From assembly GCF_002217655.1 (NCBI RefSeq), contig NZ_NEWK01000002.1, forward strand, positions 1,551,164 to 1,615,163: a DNA stretch of 64,000 bases, read 5' to 3'. Under the pieces are notes generated by a model. It saw nothing but the letters and a program-made list of their open reading frames with translations. It ran no database searches and was not told the DNA's origin. The translations under genes and the position numbers were made by a program. Positions 56,575 through 64,000 of the stretch are shown piece by piece (the first letter of the stretch is position 1; each line of letters begins with the position of its first letter). The stretch is from Geobacillus thermocatenulatus (lineage in GTDB: Bacteria > Bacillota > Bacilli > Bacillales > Anoxybacillaceae).

Positions 56575-56650
56575 ATATTAGCAAGTTTTGAAACAAAGTG
56601 TCAAGGCAAAATCGAACATTTAATGTTTTTGAAAAGGAAATGTTCGTATT
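56575..56650 (-). promoter_or_regulatory. pur operon promoter with PurR box pair
   Basis: On the minus strand TTGACA (56604-56599) and TAATAT (56580-56575) are 18 bases apart, about 30 bases before the riboswitch. Just upstream lie two inverted CGAAC motifs: ATCGAACATT (plus strand 56611-56620) and AAATGTTCGTATT (56638-56650), about 17 bases apart, the arrangement bound by Bacillus PurR. So the operon appears controlled at both initiation and elongation. The boxes also lie upstream of the divergent Hsp20 gene. Confidence 0.85.
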
Positions 56651-56709
56651 TTATAAATCACCAAACAGACGGGACGGCATATGATGAATGAGCAGAGGAG
56701 GGAAACGCC

Positions 56710-57153
56710 ATGGCTGATCAAAACCCGTTCACACCGTTTTCCGATTGGACAAAGCATTGGCAACAGTTTTTCCAAAACGATTTTTGGGGGAGCATTCAAC
56801 CGTTGCTGCCGCCGGCAAACAAACCATCATCCGGCATGAACATTTACAAAAAAGACAACGAGCTGCTCGTTGTCATCAGCCTCCCTGGGCTCGAAAAAAT
56901 CGAAGATGCAGAAGTGTATGTATCATACAAAACGTTGGAAGTGAAGGCAACCATTAATCTAAACTTCAAAGGGTTTGAGCTAGTAGAAGAAGGCCTTTTC
57001 CAAGGCCAATTCCAAAAAACAATCCCACTGCCGTTCGCCGTCAAAGAGGACCGCATCGAAGCAACATACCATAATGGCCTGTTGTTCATCCACCTGCATC
57101 GACTCATCCCTAACGAGCTGAAAAAGAAAATTGTCATCAAAAAAAGCGAATAA
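56710..57153 (+). CDS. Hsp20/alpha-crystallin family small heat shock protein
   Basis: 147 residues. The alpha-crystallin domain runs from about residue 45 to 140 (LLVVISLPGLEKIEDAEVYV, LPFAVKEDRIEATYHNGLLFIHL), with the family's A-x-x-x-N-G-L/I-L motif as ATYHNGLLFI. The N-terminus is aromatic (FSDWTKHWQQFFQNDFWG). It probably acts as an ATP-independent chaperone; spore-associated relatives exist in Bacillus. AGAGGAGGG precedes the ATG. Confidence 0.85.
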   Translation: MADQNPFTPFSDWTKHWQQFFQNDFWGSIQPLLPPANKPSSGMNIYKKDNELLVVISLPGLEKIEDAEVYVSYKTLEVKATINLNFKGFELVEEGLFQGQFQKTIPLPFAVKEDRIEATYHNGLLFIHLHRLIPNELKKKIVIKKSE

Positions 57154-57206
57154 TCTTCTCCCCCACGAGTCCAAAAAAGGAGATATCTGCCTTTCCGAAA
57201 AAAATA

Positions 57207-57240
57207 AAAAAAAGAGGGTGTCCATGCCGTACAGGACACC
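57207..57240. terminator. Terminator between Hsp20 gene and rRNA remnant
   Basis: AGGGTGTCC and GGACACCCT form a 9-bp stem with a 10-base loop. The minus strand continues CTTTTTTTTATTTTTTT, so it is a strong terminator for transcripts leaving the 5S gene; the plus strand has no U-run and could only weakly end the Hsp20 transcript. Confidence 0.75.
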
Positions 57241-57365
57241 CTTACGCGAGTTTCCGTTTCCTATCACTTTTATGAAAAAGGGGGTCTAGGAAACGATGAT
57301 CACGCTTTACATTTTGGGGGAGAGGATTGAAAATGGCGTCATTCAAAATGACTCATTTCCCATTA

Positions 57366-57405
57366 GGCAAAAATAATGAGAGAACCATTCAGCTCCCTCA
57401 TTTTT
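57366..57405 (-). terminator. First terminator after the 5S rRNA gene
   Basis: Minus-strand AATGAGGGAG pairs with CTCTCATT across a ~10-base loop and is followed by ATTTTTG. It begins a few bases after the 5S 3' end. The plus strand also has seven T after the stem, so it may act in both directions. Confidence 0.7.
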
Positions 57406-57411
57406 TTGCCT

Positions 57412-57528
<117 letters not shown>

Positions 57529-57886
57529 CAAGCGATTCAGTTTTGACATCATTTATTATACTTGGAAAACAAACAATGTCAAGAAGGAAATTCATTCCTT
57601 CAAAACTAGATAACCGTTGGAAGAAGCCGCGGCGCTTCCACTTTTTCGCGGTGTCTAGTTCCAGCCGCCATCGGCTCGCGACGCTTCGGTCCTGCTGCGG
57701 CGGGCTAAGCCCGCTCGCAGGCCTCCAGCGCGTTTCGCCGATCAGCGGGCGGCCTCCACTTTTCTGCTGTCCAGCTCCGGCTCGCCGCCGCTCGGGGTCA
57801 AATCACCTTCCCCCTCGGGGTGCCAGCACCCCTCGAGGTGAAGAACATTTGCCCGTCGCGGCGAACCGCTCGCCTGCGCTTTTCTA
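57529..57886 (-). other. 23S-5S spacer
   Basis: About 360 bases without a tRNA. It is GC-rich and holds several hairpins, for example around GCGGGCTAAGCCCGC and the CCCCTCGAGGTGAAG / CACCTTCCCCCTCGGGG pair. Motifs such as TCCAGCTCCGGCTCGCC look like repeats common in Geobacillus intergenic DNA. Confidence 0.6.
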
Positions 57887-57985
57887 GGTTAAGCCCTCGA
57901 TCGATTAGTATCCGTCAGCTCCACGTGTCGCCACGCTTCCACCTCGGACCTATCGACCTCGTCATCTTCGAGGGATCTTACCCGC
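57887..57985 (-). rRNA. rrl: 23S ribosomal RNA, 3'-terminal fragment only
   Basis: On the minus strand, GGTAAGATCCCTCGAAGATG through GGTGGAAGCGTGGCGACACG to GACGGATACTAATCGATCGA and GGGCTTAACC is the conserved last ~100 bases of 23S rRNA. Upstream of about 57985 the sequence is that of a TnpB gene instead. About 2.8 kb of 23S and the 16S gene are missing, so this is the stump of a destroyed rrn operon. Confidence 0.9.
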
Positions 57986-58155
57986 CTAACGCGCGACGAA
58001 AACGCTTTAAATAATTTGCTCGTCGCTTGATTCAGCTTGGGATGATTCAACAGCCAATTCGCAAACGCGGTATTCACTTCTGTCATCCGTTCATACATAT
58101 CTTGTTTCACTTTCGTCGGGTTGTGCAGCTCCAGCTTTAGTGTGATCGTCGGCAT
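57980..58155 (-). pseudogene. tnpB: TnpB (IS200/IS605 family), N-terminal fragment fused to 23S rRNA
   Basis: From ATG 58155, behind a strong AAGGAGGTG, the first ~53 residues MPTITLKLELHNPTKVKQ ... NQATSKLFKAFSS fit the start of a TnpB-type RNA-guided nuclease (full length about 400). The frame then passes into 23S rRNA sequence and encodes no catalytic RuvC residues. The remaining TnpB, its guide-RNA region and right end are missing. Confidence 0.75.
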
Positions 58156-58193
58156 GGATTCACCTCCTTGCGACGATTACATGATATCGTTTT

Positions 58194-58273
58194 TTTCATC
58201 ATCATTCAATTATGAAGAAAACGGCTCGCTTTCATCCCACCCCTCAAGGAGTGGGCTTTCTCGCTCGCTGATC
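58194..58273 (-). mobile_element. Left end of the TnpB element
   Basis: 80 bases identical (inverted) to 30376-30455. On the minus strand it starts one base after TTAC and ends about 40 bases before the TnpB start; it includes the CCCACTCC / GGGGTGGG hairpin. Confidence 0.75.
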
Positions 58274-58277
58274 AGTA

Positions 58278-58406
58278 ATCATTGGTGATGCGCAGACGTT
58301 TCATGAATGACCTCACTCCTTTTTCCGTTATTTTCCTTAGCAACAGGATGACCGGAGTGGACACTGGTTATACGAAAGTTACATCTTTTAATGAGCATGT
58401 ATATAG
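58278..58406 (-). mobile_element. IS630 element end with transposase start (relic)
   Basis: Corresponds to 16428-16551: the transposase start (GGTGAT..CAG.CGTTTCAT on the plus strand), its ribosome-site region and the terminal AATGAGCATGTATATAG. The rest of the IS630 was removed, probably by the TnpB element landing at its TTAC site. It is more diverged than expected for a recent copy. Confidence 0.7.
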
Positions 58407-58418
58407 TAGAACCACGGG

Positions 58419-58982
58419 CTAATAATTATATTTTAAATTACCATGTTTAATTTGTACTGTACCAGAACCGTCATTTTTAAATCTAAATGCATAACTACCG
58501 GGATGCTTTACCAGTGTAGTGTCTCTCCAATCAAGTGCAGCCCAGCCAGCCACATCTCTCCATACAACTTTACCAGTATATACTTGACCTAGTTTATAAA
58601 CTTCTACTGCAACTGCCTCAGGTCTATTAATTAGTTCAAATTCAAAAATCCCAGGATTATAAAAATAGTATCCACCATTAATCCAAACGTAATTTGAAAA
58701 GGTGGTATTGCCAAAAGAGTATTTTTTAACGCTCTGAGCAGTTACTGTTTGTTCTGCTATAATAGATTTTGTTTTAGGGTCATCTGTTTCGATGGATTTC
58801 TCTTCAAGATTAATCGTTTTGATAAGATTATTATTTTCATCATAAATTTCAACTCTTGGAGCTTTATCTCGGTTAATTGCTTGATCATTTACTTGAGCAT
58901 TTACGGTGTTTGATTCGAATATAAACAAAAGAATAGTCGCCAATGTAATTATAATATGATGAATCTTTTTCATCATTCTCAT
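58419..58982 (-). CDS. Secreted protein of unknown function
   Basis: 187 residues. Signal peptide MRMMKKIHHIIITLATILLF...NTVNAQ, cut probably after NAQ. The mature part starts with a charged segment (APRVEIYDENNNLIKTINLEEKS) and ends in an aromatic beta-rich domain (TTFSNYVWINGGYYFYNPGIFEFELINR, GSYAFRFKNDGSGTVQIKHG). No family is recognised. AAAGGATGAG precedes the ATG. A/T-rich codon use suggests horizontal acquisition. Confidence 0.72.
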   Translation of the reverse strand: MRMMKKIHHIIITLATILLFIFESNTVNAQVNDQAINRDKAPRVEIYDENNNLIKTINLEEKSIETDDPKTKSIIAEQTVTAQSVKKYSFGNTTFSNYVWINGGYYFYNPGIFEFELINRPEAVAVEVYKLGQVYTGKVVWRDVAGWAALDWRDTTLVKHPGSYAFRFKNDGSGTVQIKHGNLKYNY

Positions 58983-59120
58983 ATTTTTCTCATCCTTTCA
59001 TGCATCTTTGAACATTTATCTCCACAACATTAGCATTTATTACATATAAAAATTGACTCTTCACCAGGAACATATGCTTGACAAGCAATGCAATTTCCTA
59101 CAGGAGGGTAGGCAAAACCA

Positions 59121-59309
59121 TTAATGCGTAACCAACAAGAACAAATAAATCAACTTGCGCAACGCAAAATTTCGGGCCAAATCACGATCCCTAACCGCTT
59201 CAGCCATCCGTTGAATTTCTTCATCAGAAACAAGTTTTTGCATCAAACTTGGAGGTGTGCTATGCTTTTTTATAGAGCACCGCCTGGGTTTGTTTGAATG
59301 GTTATTCAT
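59121..59309 (-). CDS. Possible small protein
   Basis: 62 residues, basic N-terminus then QKLVSDEEIQRMAEAVRDRDLARNFALRKL, plausibly helical. The ribosome site is weak (AGAAG) and it overlaps the upstream part of the plus-strand DUF4306-like frame. It may be a gene fragment; existence is uncertain. Confidence 0.3.
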   Translation of the reverse strand: MNNHSNKPRRCSIKKHSTPPSLMQKLVSDEEIQRMAEAVRDRDLARNFALRKLIYLFLLVTH

Positions 59310-59394
59310 CTTCTACAGCAAAGGCACTCTTCTGTCTTTTAGATTTTATTGGATAATCAACACGCCTAGCTTGATAAAGGGAGGTATTGTTGTT

Positions 59395-59865
59395 TTGTGG
59401 ATTATTATTCAATTTGGATTAGCCGCTATTTTACTTTTATTTTCTACTCTAGCTGCTTGGTATGAAGGCAGTGCAATATTAGATAATCCTTTGGAATGGA
59501 AGCATTCAACACCGTTTTCCCAAATGATGTATGGTCAAGTACATAGTAAAAGTCATATTTCACAACTTGACTACTTTGTATACTCTGCTAAATTTCACCC
59601 CTTTTTTCCAATTATCATGGCAATAAGCAGTTTATACTTATTAATTCTTATTGGATACTATTTCTTAAAACCACAGAATAAGAAATTTGCTTGTTTTCTA
59701 TTCATTTTAGGAGGAGGCCTATTCCTGCTTGGTTGCTTTTTTATGGATTCTACCACAACAGGTGGAAAAATCTTTTTTTATATTTGGTTAGTGAGTGGCT
59801 CTTTGTGTACTGCAACAGCTATAATAACTTATTTCCAAGTATTAAATCACAACCCGCGGCGCTAG
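59395..59865 (+). CDS. Small membrane protein (DUF4306-like)
   Basis: 156 residues from TTG 59395, with AGGGAGG 10 bases upstream; earlier in-frame ATG at 59257 lacks a site. Four membrane helices: WIIIQFGLAAILLLFSTLAAW, FPIIMAISSLYLLILIGYYFL, FACFLFILGGGLFLLGCFFM and IFFYIWLVSGSLCTATAII. The loop YEGSAILDNPLEWKHSTPFS...LDYFVYSAKF is reminiscent of DUF4306/YjdJ proteins. No function known. Confidence 0.65.
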   Translation: MWIIIQFGLAAILLLFSTLAAWYEGSAILDNPLEWKHSTPFSQMMYGQVHSKSHISQLDYFVYSAKFHPFFPIIMAISSLYLLILIGYYFLKPQNKKFACFLFILGGGLFLLGCFFMDSTTTGGKIFFYIWLVSGSLCTATAIITYFQVLNHNPRR

Positions 59866-59939
59866 ATAAACTCAAACAAGCATAAAATAGCCATTGCTGG
59901 TGAACCCCCTACTAGAATGAAAGTGTCACCCAACATTTA

Positions 59940-60360
59940 TAAAGGAGAGATCACCATGTAAGAGCACTTTCATTTTACTACAGATCGAGCGAAGATTCAA
60001 AAACAATATGCATCGGAGTCAGTCAAGACTTTGTGGAGAACGTTTTTTCGGTTCACTACGGGCGTTGTCAATGACTGGTTAGTAAACCATTTTCAAGAAT
60101 GGATATCGCAAGCGCTTTCGGACTCTCATGTCTTTCAGCTGATACCGGCGCTTGTCCCGTGCTTCCGCCAGTTGTTGATCGATCTCCTCCAAAAGGGCCG
60201 CCAACAAGACAGCGAACACCTTTTGAAGAGTTCTGACGAATTGCTCCTCTAGCTCTTTTAATAAAGGCTATTCTGTGGTAAGATGTTTCATGGACTCTCT
60301 CCCTCCTGTTTTCGGTTGATGTGGTCAATCACCATCATAGCAGGGAGAGAGTCCTTTTTG
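59940..60360 (-). mobile_element. Internally deleted ISLre2 derivative
   Basis: On the minus strand ATG 60291 opens MKHLTTE, a stop, then PLLKELEEQFVRTLQKVFAVLLAALLEEIDQQ ... EARDKRRYQLKDM, similar to the N-terminus of ISLre2 transposases. It then joins, at about 60130, the element's 3' region 60129-60016, which equals 17501-17388. The central and C-terminal coding region is missing. The inverted ACTCTCTCCCT / AGGGAGAGAGT near 60294-60351 may be an element-associated hairpin; true termini are unresolved. Confidence 0.55.
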
Positions 60361-60399
60361 CATGACTTTTGCTTTTTTCTACCGCGCTTCGCTTGGTGG

Positions 60400-60443
60400 C
60401 CCCGACGAGCGTCGCGAACAAAAGTTCTCAACCCTCGTCGGGG
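60400..60443. repeat. 10-bp inverted repeat after the acetyltransferase gene
   Basis: CCCCGACGAG and CTCGTCGGGG flank 24 bases. No U-run. It lies about 70 bases past the stop of the minus-strand acetyltransferase and might end its transcript or belong to the neighbouring IS relic. Confidence 0.4.
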
Positions 60444-60515
60444 ATCATTTCGGAATGTCACCCACAAATATTTTACTCACACTTCAAGATTTTTTTCTTT
60501 CGGCCCCAAACTCCC

Positions 60516-61067
60516 TTATTCACATTTCTTCCATTCTCTCGCTAGCATCCCGTACACAACATGGTCGACAAAATGGTCGTAAAGCCACTCCGCATCTCGA
60601 ATCGTTCCTTCATTTGTAAATCCCAGCCGTTCTGGAATCGCTCTGCTCCGGTGATTTTCTGTTGCACAGCGGATTTCAACGCGATTCATCCCTTGCTGTG
60701 TAAACAAATAGTCGATGCACGCCTTGCATGCTTTCGTCATCAGCCCCATTCCTTGAAACAATTCGCCAAGCCAATAGCCAATGCTCGTTTTTCGATTCGC
60801 TCGATCCATATAATGAATTCCAATGACACCAGCCAATTGGCCGCGATGCCAAATCCCGGCCTCAAAGCCGTTTCCGGCGGCAAACTTCTGCAATCCTTGA
60901 AAGATAAACGCCTTCGAATCCGCTGCCGTTTTTGTCGAATCCACCCAAGGAAGCCATTGACGCAAATGCGGGCGGCATGAATCAATCAACGCAAAAAGCG
61001 ATTCCGCATCTTCCATTGTGAGCAACTTTAGCCATGAATGTTCCTCTAAGCGATGGATAAACATCAT
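60516..61067 (-). CDS. GNAT acetyltransferase (RimL/YdaF-like)
   Basis: 183 residues, common length for ribosomal-protein-type N-acetyltransferases. Acetyl-CoA loop region IGYWLGELFQGMGLMTKACKACIDYLF, then the NRVEIRCATENHRSRAIPERLGFTNEG signature. Substrate unknown; candidates are ribosomal protein or small-molecule amines. AAAGGGG precedes the ATG. Confidence 0.87.
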   Translation of the reverse strand: MMFIHRLEEHSWLKLLTMEDAESLFALIDSCRPHLRQWLPWVDSTKTAADSKAFIFQGLQKFAAGNGFEAGIWHRGQLAGVIGIHYMDRANRKTSIGYWLGELFQGMGLMTKACKACIDYLFTQQGMNRVEIRCATENHRSRAIPERLGFTNEGTIRDAEWLYDHFVDHVVYGMLAREWKKCE

Positions 61068-61142
61068 TCATTCCCCTTTCATCATTTTTTCCATTATAGC
61101 ACATCACCTTCCACACTCTGTCGTCCCCGCTACGCTCTTGTC

Positions 61143-61188
61143 AAAAAAAGGCTGTTCCCACGGCGGCAAATCCGCTTTAGGAACAGCC
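61143..61188 (-). terminator. Terminator of the purine permease gene
   Basis: On the minus strand GGCTGTTCC and GGAACAGCC form a 9-bp stem with a ~20-base loop, followed by seven T. It lies 13 bases past the stop codon. Confidence 0.85.
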
Positions 61189-61200
61189 CTCTATTCCTCT

Positions 61201-62526
61201 CTATTCCCGCAAAAAGACGAAGTAGCAGATAAAGACGAGAAACAACACATACAACAGTGGATGAACATCTTTGCCGCGGCCTTTTAAAATCATCGTGATC
61301 GGATAGAAGATGAAGCCGACGGCGATACCGGTGGCAATGCTATAGGAGAGCGGCATCGTGATCAAGGTGAAGAACGCCGGCACGGCGACTTCGAACTTTT
61401 TCCAGTCAATTTCGCCGATCGACGAAGCCATCAACACCCCGACGATGATGAGCGCTGGTGCGGTGACCGGTGCGGTAATGACGCTCAGGAGCGGGGAGAA
61501 GAACAGCGCCAGCAAGAACAAAATCCCCGTCACGACCGCGGAAAACCCGGAGCGTCCTCCAGCAGCGACGCCGGCCGACGATTCGATATACGATGTCGTC
61601 GTCGATGTGCCAAACACCGCCCCGACCATCACCGCTGTCGCATCGACAAGCAACGCTTTGCCGGCGCGCGGCAGTTTGTTGTTTTTCAGCAGCCCGGCTT
61701 GGTTGGCGACAGCTAGAAGGGTGCCAGTCGCATCGAAAAAGTCAACGATAAAGAATGTCAAAACGACGCCAAGCATTTTCCACGAGAAAATGTCCGGCAA
61801 GTGTTCAATCGCGACGCCGAACGTCGGGGAAATGTCCGGGATCGCGCCGACAATTTGATGCGGCACTTTGATCAATCCGAAAATCATACCGACGACAGCC
61901 GTAATGACCATGCCGTAAAAGACGCCGCCGTTTACCTTTTTCACCATTAAAACAACGGTGATGAACAATCCGAAAATGGCGAGCAGCGTATTGCCGTCTT
62001 TCAAATCGCTCAATCCGACCAGCGTGGCGTCGTTATTCACAATAATGCCGGCGTTTTGCAGGCCGATGAACGTGATGAACAGCCCAATTCCGGCGCTGAC
62101 GGCATATTTCAGTTCAACGGGAATGGCATCGATGATTTTTTCTCGAATGCCAGTGAGCGATAAAATCGTAAAAATGATGCCGGAAACAAACACTCCCGCC
62201 AAGGCCGTTTGCCACGGAATGCCCATATGCAAGACGACCGTGAAGGCGAAGAAAGCGTTCAGCCCCATCCCCGGCGCCAAGGCGATCGGGTAGCGAGCCA
62301 GCACTCCCATCAAAATCGACCCGTATGCCGCCGCCAAGGCCGTGGCGACAAAGACGGCTCCTTGGTCAATGCGCAGTTCGTCCGGAAAATCTTTCACCGC
62401 ACCGAGCGACAACGTAAACGGATTGACGAACAAAATGTACGCCATCGACAAAAATGTCGTCAGCCCGGCGATGATCTCCGTCCGATAATTCGTGCCGAGC
62501 TCATCAAACTGAAAATACTTTTTCAC
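61201..62526 (-). CDS. pbuG: NCS2-family purine permease (hypoxanthine/guanine)
   Basis: 441 residues with about 12-14 membrane helices. Family sites: TEIIAGLTTFLSMAYILFVNP, GMGLNAFFAFTVV, and DFFDATGTLLAVANQAG, VGAVFGTSTTTSYIESSAGVAAGGRSG, matching AzgA/PbuG proton-coupled purine carriers. The guanine-type riboswitch and promoter upstream support uptake of guanine or hypoxanthine. The start follows a GGGGGGAC site. Confidence 0.9.
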   Translation of the reverse strand: MKKYFQFDELGTNYRTEIIAGLTTFLSMAYILFVNPFTLSLGAVKDFPDELRIDQGAVFVATALAAAYGSILMGVLARYPIALAPGMGLNAFFAFTVVLHMGIPWQTALAGVFVSGIIFTILSLTGIREKIIDAIPVELKYAVSAGIGLFITFIGLQNAGIIVNNDATLVGLSDLKDGNTLLAIFGLFITVVLMVKKVNGGVFYGMVITAVVGMIFGLIKVPHQIVGAIPDISPTFGVAIEHLPDIFSWKMLGVVLTFFIVDFFDATGTLLAVANQAGLLKNNKLPRAGKALLVDATAVMVGAVFGTSTTTSYIESSAGVAAGGRSGFSAVVTGILFLLALFFSPLLSVITAPVTAPALIIVGVLMASSIGEIDWKKFEVAVPAFFTLITMPLSYSIATGIAVGFIFYPITMILKGRGKDVHPLLYVLFLVFICYFVFLRE

Positions 62527-62549
62527 GTCTGTCCCCCCTATTAAAAAGA

Positions 62550-62581
62550 ATAAAAACGCTTCTGCTGCTACCAGAAGCGTT
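62550..62581 (-). terminator. Riboswitch expression-platform terminator
   Basis: Minus-strand AACGCTTCTG and CAGAAGCGTT form a 10-bp stem with a 7-base loop, followed by TTTATTC, 24 bases before the permease start and 57 bases after the aptamer. Ligand binding would allow this stem to form and stop transcription. Confidence 0.88.
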
Positions 62582-62637
62582 GACTAGGAGAGAATGGCGA
62601 ACAGAGAGAGGACAAACAGGCGCTCTCCATCCACTTC

Positions 62638-62707
62638 CCTCGTAGTCAAGCTATTTACGGTAGCTTGGTAGAAACTCCCGAGCCATATTCCCGGGATTAT
62701 ACGACGG
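62638..62707 (-). promoter_or_regulatory. Guanine-type purine riboswitch of pbuG
   Basis: On the minus strand P1 pairs CGTCGTA with TACGAGG-side bases, P2 is CCCGGG-type with loop AATATGG, P3 is AAGCTA / TAGCTT with loop CCGTAAA, and J3/1 is GACTACG. The C at the ligand position predicts guanine/hypoxanthine. Confidence 0.95.
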
Positions 62708-62736
62708 AATTCGACAATATTCATGATTCCACGGCT

Positions 62737-62765
62737 ATTGTATCAGCCTGTCGGTTGCTTGTCAA
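62737..62765 (-). promoter_or_regulatory. pbuG promoter
   Basis: Perfect TTGACA (62765-62760) and TACAAT (62742-62737) with 17-base spacing on the minus strand, about 30 bases before the riboswitch. A single ATGTTCG lies just upstream within the guaA terminator and may be a degenerate PurR half site. Confidence 0.88.
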
Positions 62766-62803
62766 GAAAAAAGACGAACATTTCTTTGGAAATGCCCGTC
62801 TTT
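62766..62803 (-). terminator. Terminator of guaA
   Basis: On the minus strand AAAGACGGGCATTTC and GAAATGTTCGTCTTT pair (two internal mismatched bases) around CAAA, followed by TTTC. It lies 10 bases past the guaA stop and ends where the pbuG -35 begins, so the two units are packed tightly. Confidence 0.85.
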
Positions 62804-62813
62804 CGTTCGTTTT

Positions 62814-64000
62814 TTATTCCCACTCGATCGTTGCCGGCGGTTTGCTTGTGATATCGTAGACGACGCGGTTGACGTGCGGCACTTCGTTCACGATGCGCGT
62901 TGAAATACGTTCAAGCACATCCCACGGAATGCGGGCCCAATCGGCGGTCATCCCGTCGATCGAGGTCACGGCGCGGATGGCGACCGTATAATCATACGTG
63001 CGGGCATCGCCCATCACCCCGACGCTGCGGATGTCGGGAAGCACGGTGAAATATTGCCAAATGTCGCGGTCCAGCCCCGCTTTTTTCACTTCTTCGCGCA
63101 AAATCGCATCCGATTCGCGGACGATTTCCAGCTTTTCTTCCGTCACTTCGCCAAGGACGCGGATGCCAAGCCCTGGCCCCGGGAACGGCTGCCGCCAAAC
63201 GATTTCGTCTGGGATTCCTAGTTGCGTGCCAAGTGCACGCACTTCGTCTTTAAACAGCGTATTGAGCGGTTCGATCAGTTCGAATTTCATATCTTCCGGC
63301 AAACCGCCGACATTATGATGCGATTTGATCGTTTGCGCCGTCGCCGTGCCGCTTTCGATAATGTCAGTATAGAGCGTGCCTTGCACTAAAAATTCAATGC
63401 CTTCAAGCTTGGCTGCCTCATCGTCAAACACGTAAATAAATTCGTTGCCGATGATTTTCCGCTTTTGTTCCGGGTCTGTGATCCCTTTTAGTTTCGACAA
63501 AAAGCGCTCTTTCGCATCGACTTTGATGACGTTCATCTGGAATTGCTCACGGAACGTCTTCATGACGCTTTCCGCTTCGCCTTTGCGAAGAAGGCCGTGG
63601 TCAACAAAAATGCAGGTGAGCTGGTCGCCGATGGCGCGATGCACCAATACCGCCGCAACCGACGAGTCAACCCCGCCGCTTAAGGCGCACAACACTTTTT
63701 TGCCGCCCACTTGTTCGCGAATGCGGCGCACCTGCTCATCGATGAAGTTTTCCATCGTCCAGTCGCCGCGGCAGCCGCACACGTCGAAGACAAACCGTTT
63801 CAACACGTCATTTCCGTAAACGGAGTGGCGCACTTCAGGATGAAACTGCACTCCATACCACTTCCGCCGTTCATCGCTCATCGCGGCGATCGGGCACGAA
63901 GGGCTTGTTGCATCTACGACAAAGCCGTCAGGCGGAGCGGTCACCAAATCGCCATGGCTCATCCAGACGACTTGCTCGTCCGGCAAACCGTGGAACAACA
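62814..64000 (-). CDS. guaA: GMP synthase (5' partial)
   Basis: About 395 C-terminal residues; the N-terminal part of the glutamine amidotransferase domain lies right of the window. Seen are the end of that domain with catalytic His in GVQFHPEV, the ATP-pyrophosphatase P-loop [15 protein letters not shown], and the dimerisation domain ending [10 protein letters not shown]. It converts XMP to GMP in the cytosol. Confidence 0.96.
   Translation of the reverse strand, partial: LFHGLPDEQVVWMSHGDLVTAPPDGFVVDATSPSCPIAAMSDERRKWYGVQFHPEVRHSVYGNDVLKRFVFDVCGCRGDWTMENFIDEQVRRIREQVGGKKVLCALSGGVDSSVAAVLVHRAIGDQLTCIFVDHGLLRKGEAESVMKTFREQFQMNVIKVDAKERFLSKLKGITDPEQKRKIIGNEFIYVFDDEAAKLEGIEFLVQGTLYTDIIESGTATAQTIKSHHNVGGLPEDMKFELIEPLNTLFKDEVRALGTQLGIPDEIVWRQPFPGPGLGIRVLGEVTEEKLEIVRESDAILREEVKKAGLDRDIWQYFTVLPDIRSVGVMGDARTYDYTVAIRAVTSIDGMTADWARIPWDVLERISTRIVNEVPHVNRVVYDITSKPPATIEWE

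Noticed and set aside
57529-57886. tRNA gene in the rRNA spacer
   Set aside because: No cloverleaf with a TTC loop could be folded; only GC-rich hairpins are present.

Overview
The window reads as a Geobacillus-type thermophilic Firmicute chromosome. Core genes are moderately GC-rich, Shine-Dalgarno sites are strong, GTG and TTG starts are common, and gene order follows the Bacillus purEKBCSQLFMNHD - yerABC - pcrB-pcrA-ligA-yerH - gatCAB block. A lower-GC accessory island built around a nisin-type lantibiotic lies beside it. Nearly all genes from 6 kb onward are on the minus strand.

Region 1-2630 is a glycine betaine/choline-type osmoprotectant ABC system (binding protein cut by the window edge, ATPase with CBS domains, permease). 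Region 3.2-23.7 kb is the lantibiotic island. On the plus strand lie the immunity genes geoF, geoE, geoG and geoI. On the minus strand lie the dehydratase geoB, exporter geoT, cyclase geoC and the two-component pair geoR-geoK. The precursor geoA is present twice, in two ~500-bp direct repeats. The copy nearer geoB (16964-17135) carries a one-base frameshift in the core. The distal copy (22061-22231) is intact and encodes a 56-residue geobacillin I-like prepeptide that is too short for routine ORF calling. The repeats enclose about 4.6 kb holding a five-gene cassette (secreted 129-residue protein, three membrane proteins, ABC ATPase). Relics of IS630 and ISLre2 elements and a complete ISL3 element interrupt the island.

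Region 24-43.5 kb is housekeeping: O-acetylhomoserine sulfhydrylase, gatCAB, a small accessory patch (Uma2 protein, a coiled-coil gene and a glyoxalase-like gene both damaged at an IS left end, a flavin amine oxidase, a LOG-family hydrolase), then yerH, ligA, pcrA, pcrB, yerC, yerB and yerA. Region 43.5-56.35 kb is the complete twelve-gene purine operon. Its leader shows a PurR box pair, a sigma-A promoter and a guanine-type riboswitch. A second guanine riboswitch with its terminator precedes an NCS2 purine permease at 61.2-62.5 kb, and guaA runs off the right edge, so three purine units cluster here.

Region 57.2-60.3 kb is a scarred locus. A complete 5S rRNA gene is followed by only about the last 100 bases of a 23S gene, fused to the first part of a TnpB gene of an IS200/IS605-family element. 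Next come an IS630 end, a lower-GC patch with a secreted protein and a small membrane protein, and an internally deleted ISLre2 derivative. No tRNA gene, CRISPR array or replication origin was recognised.
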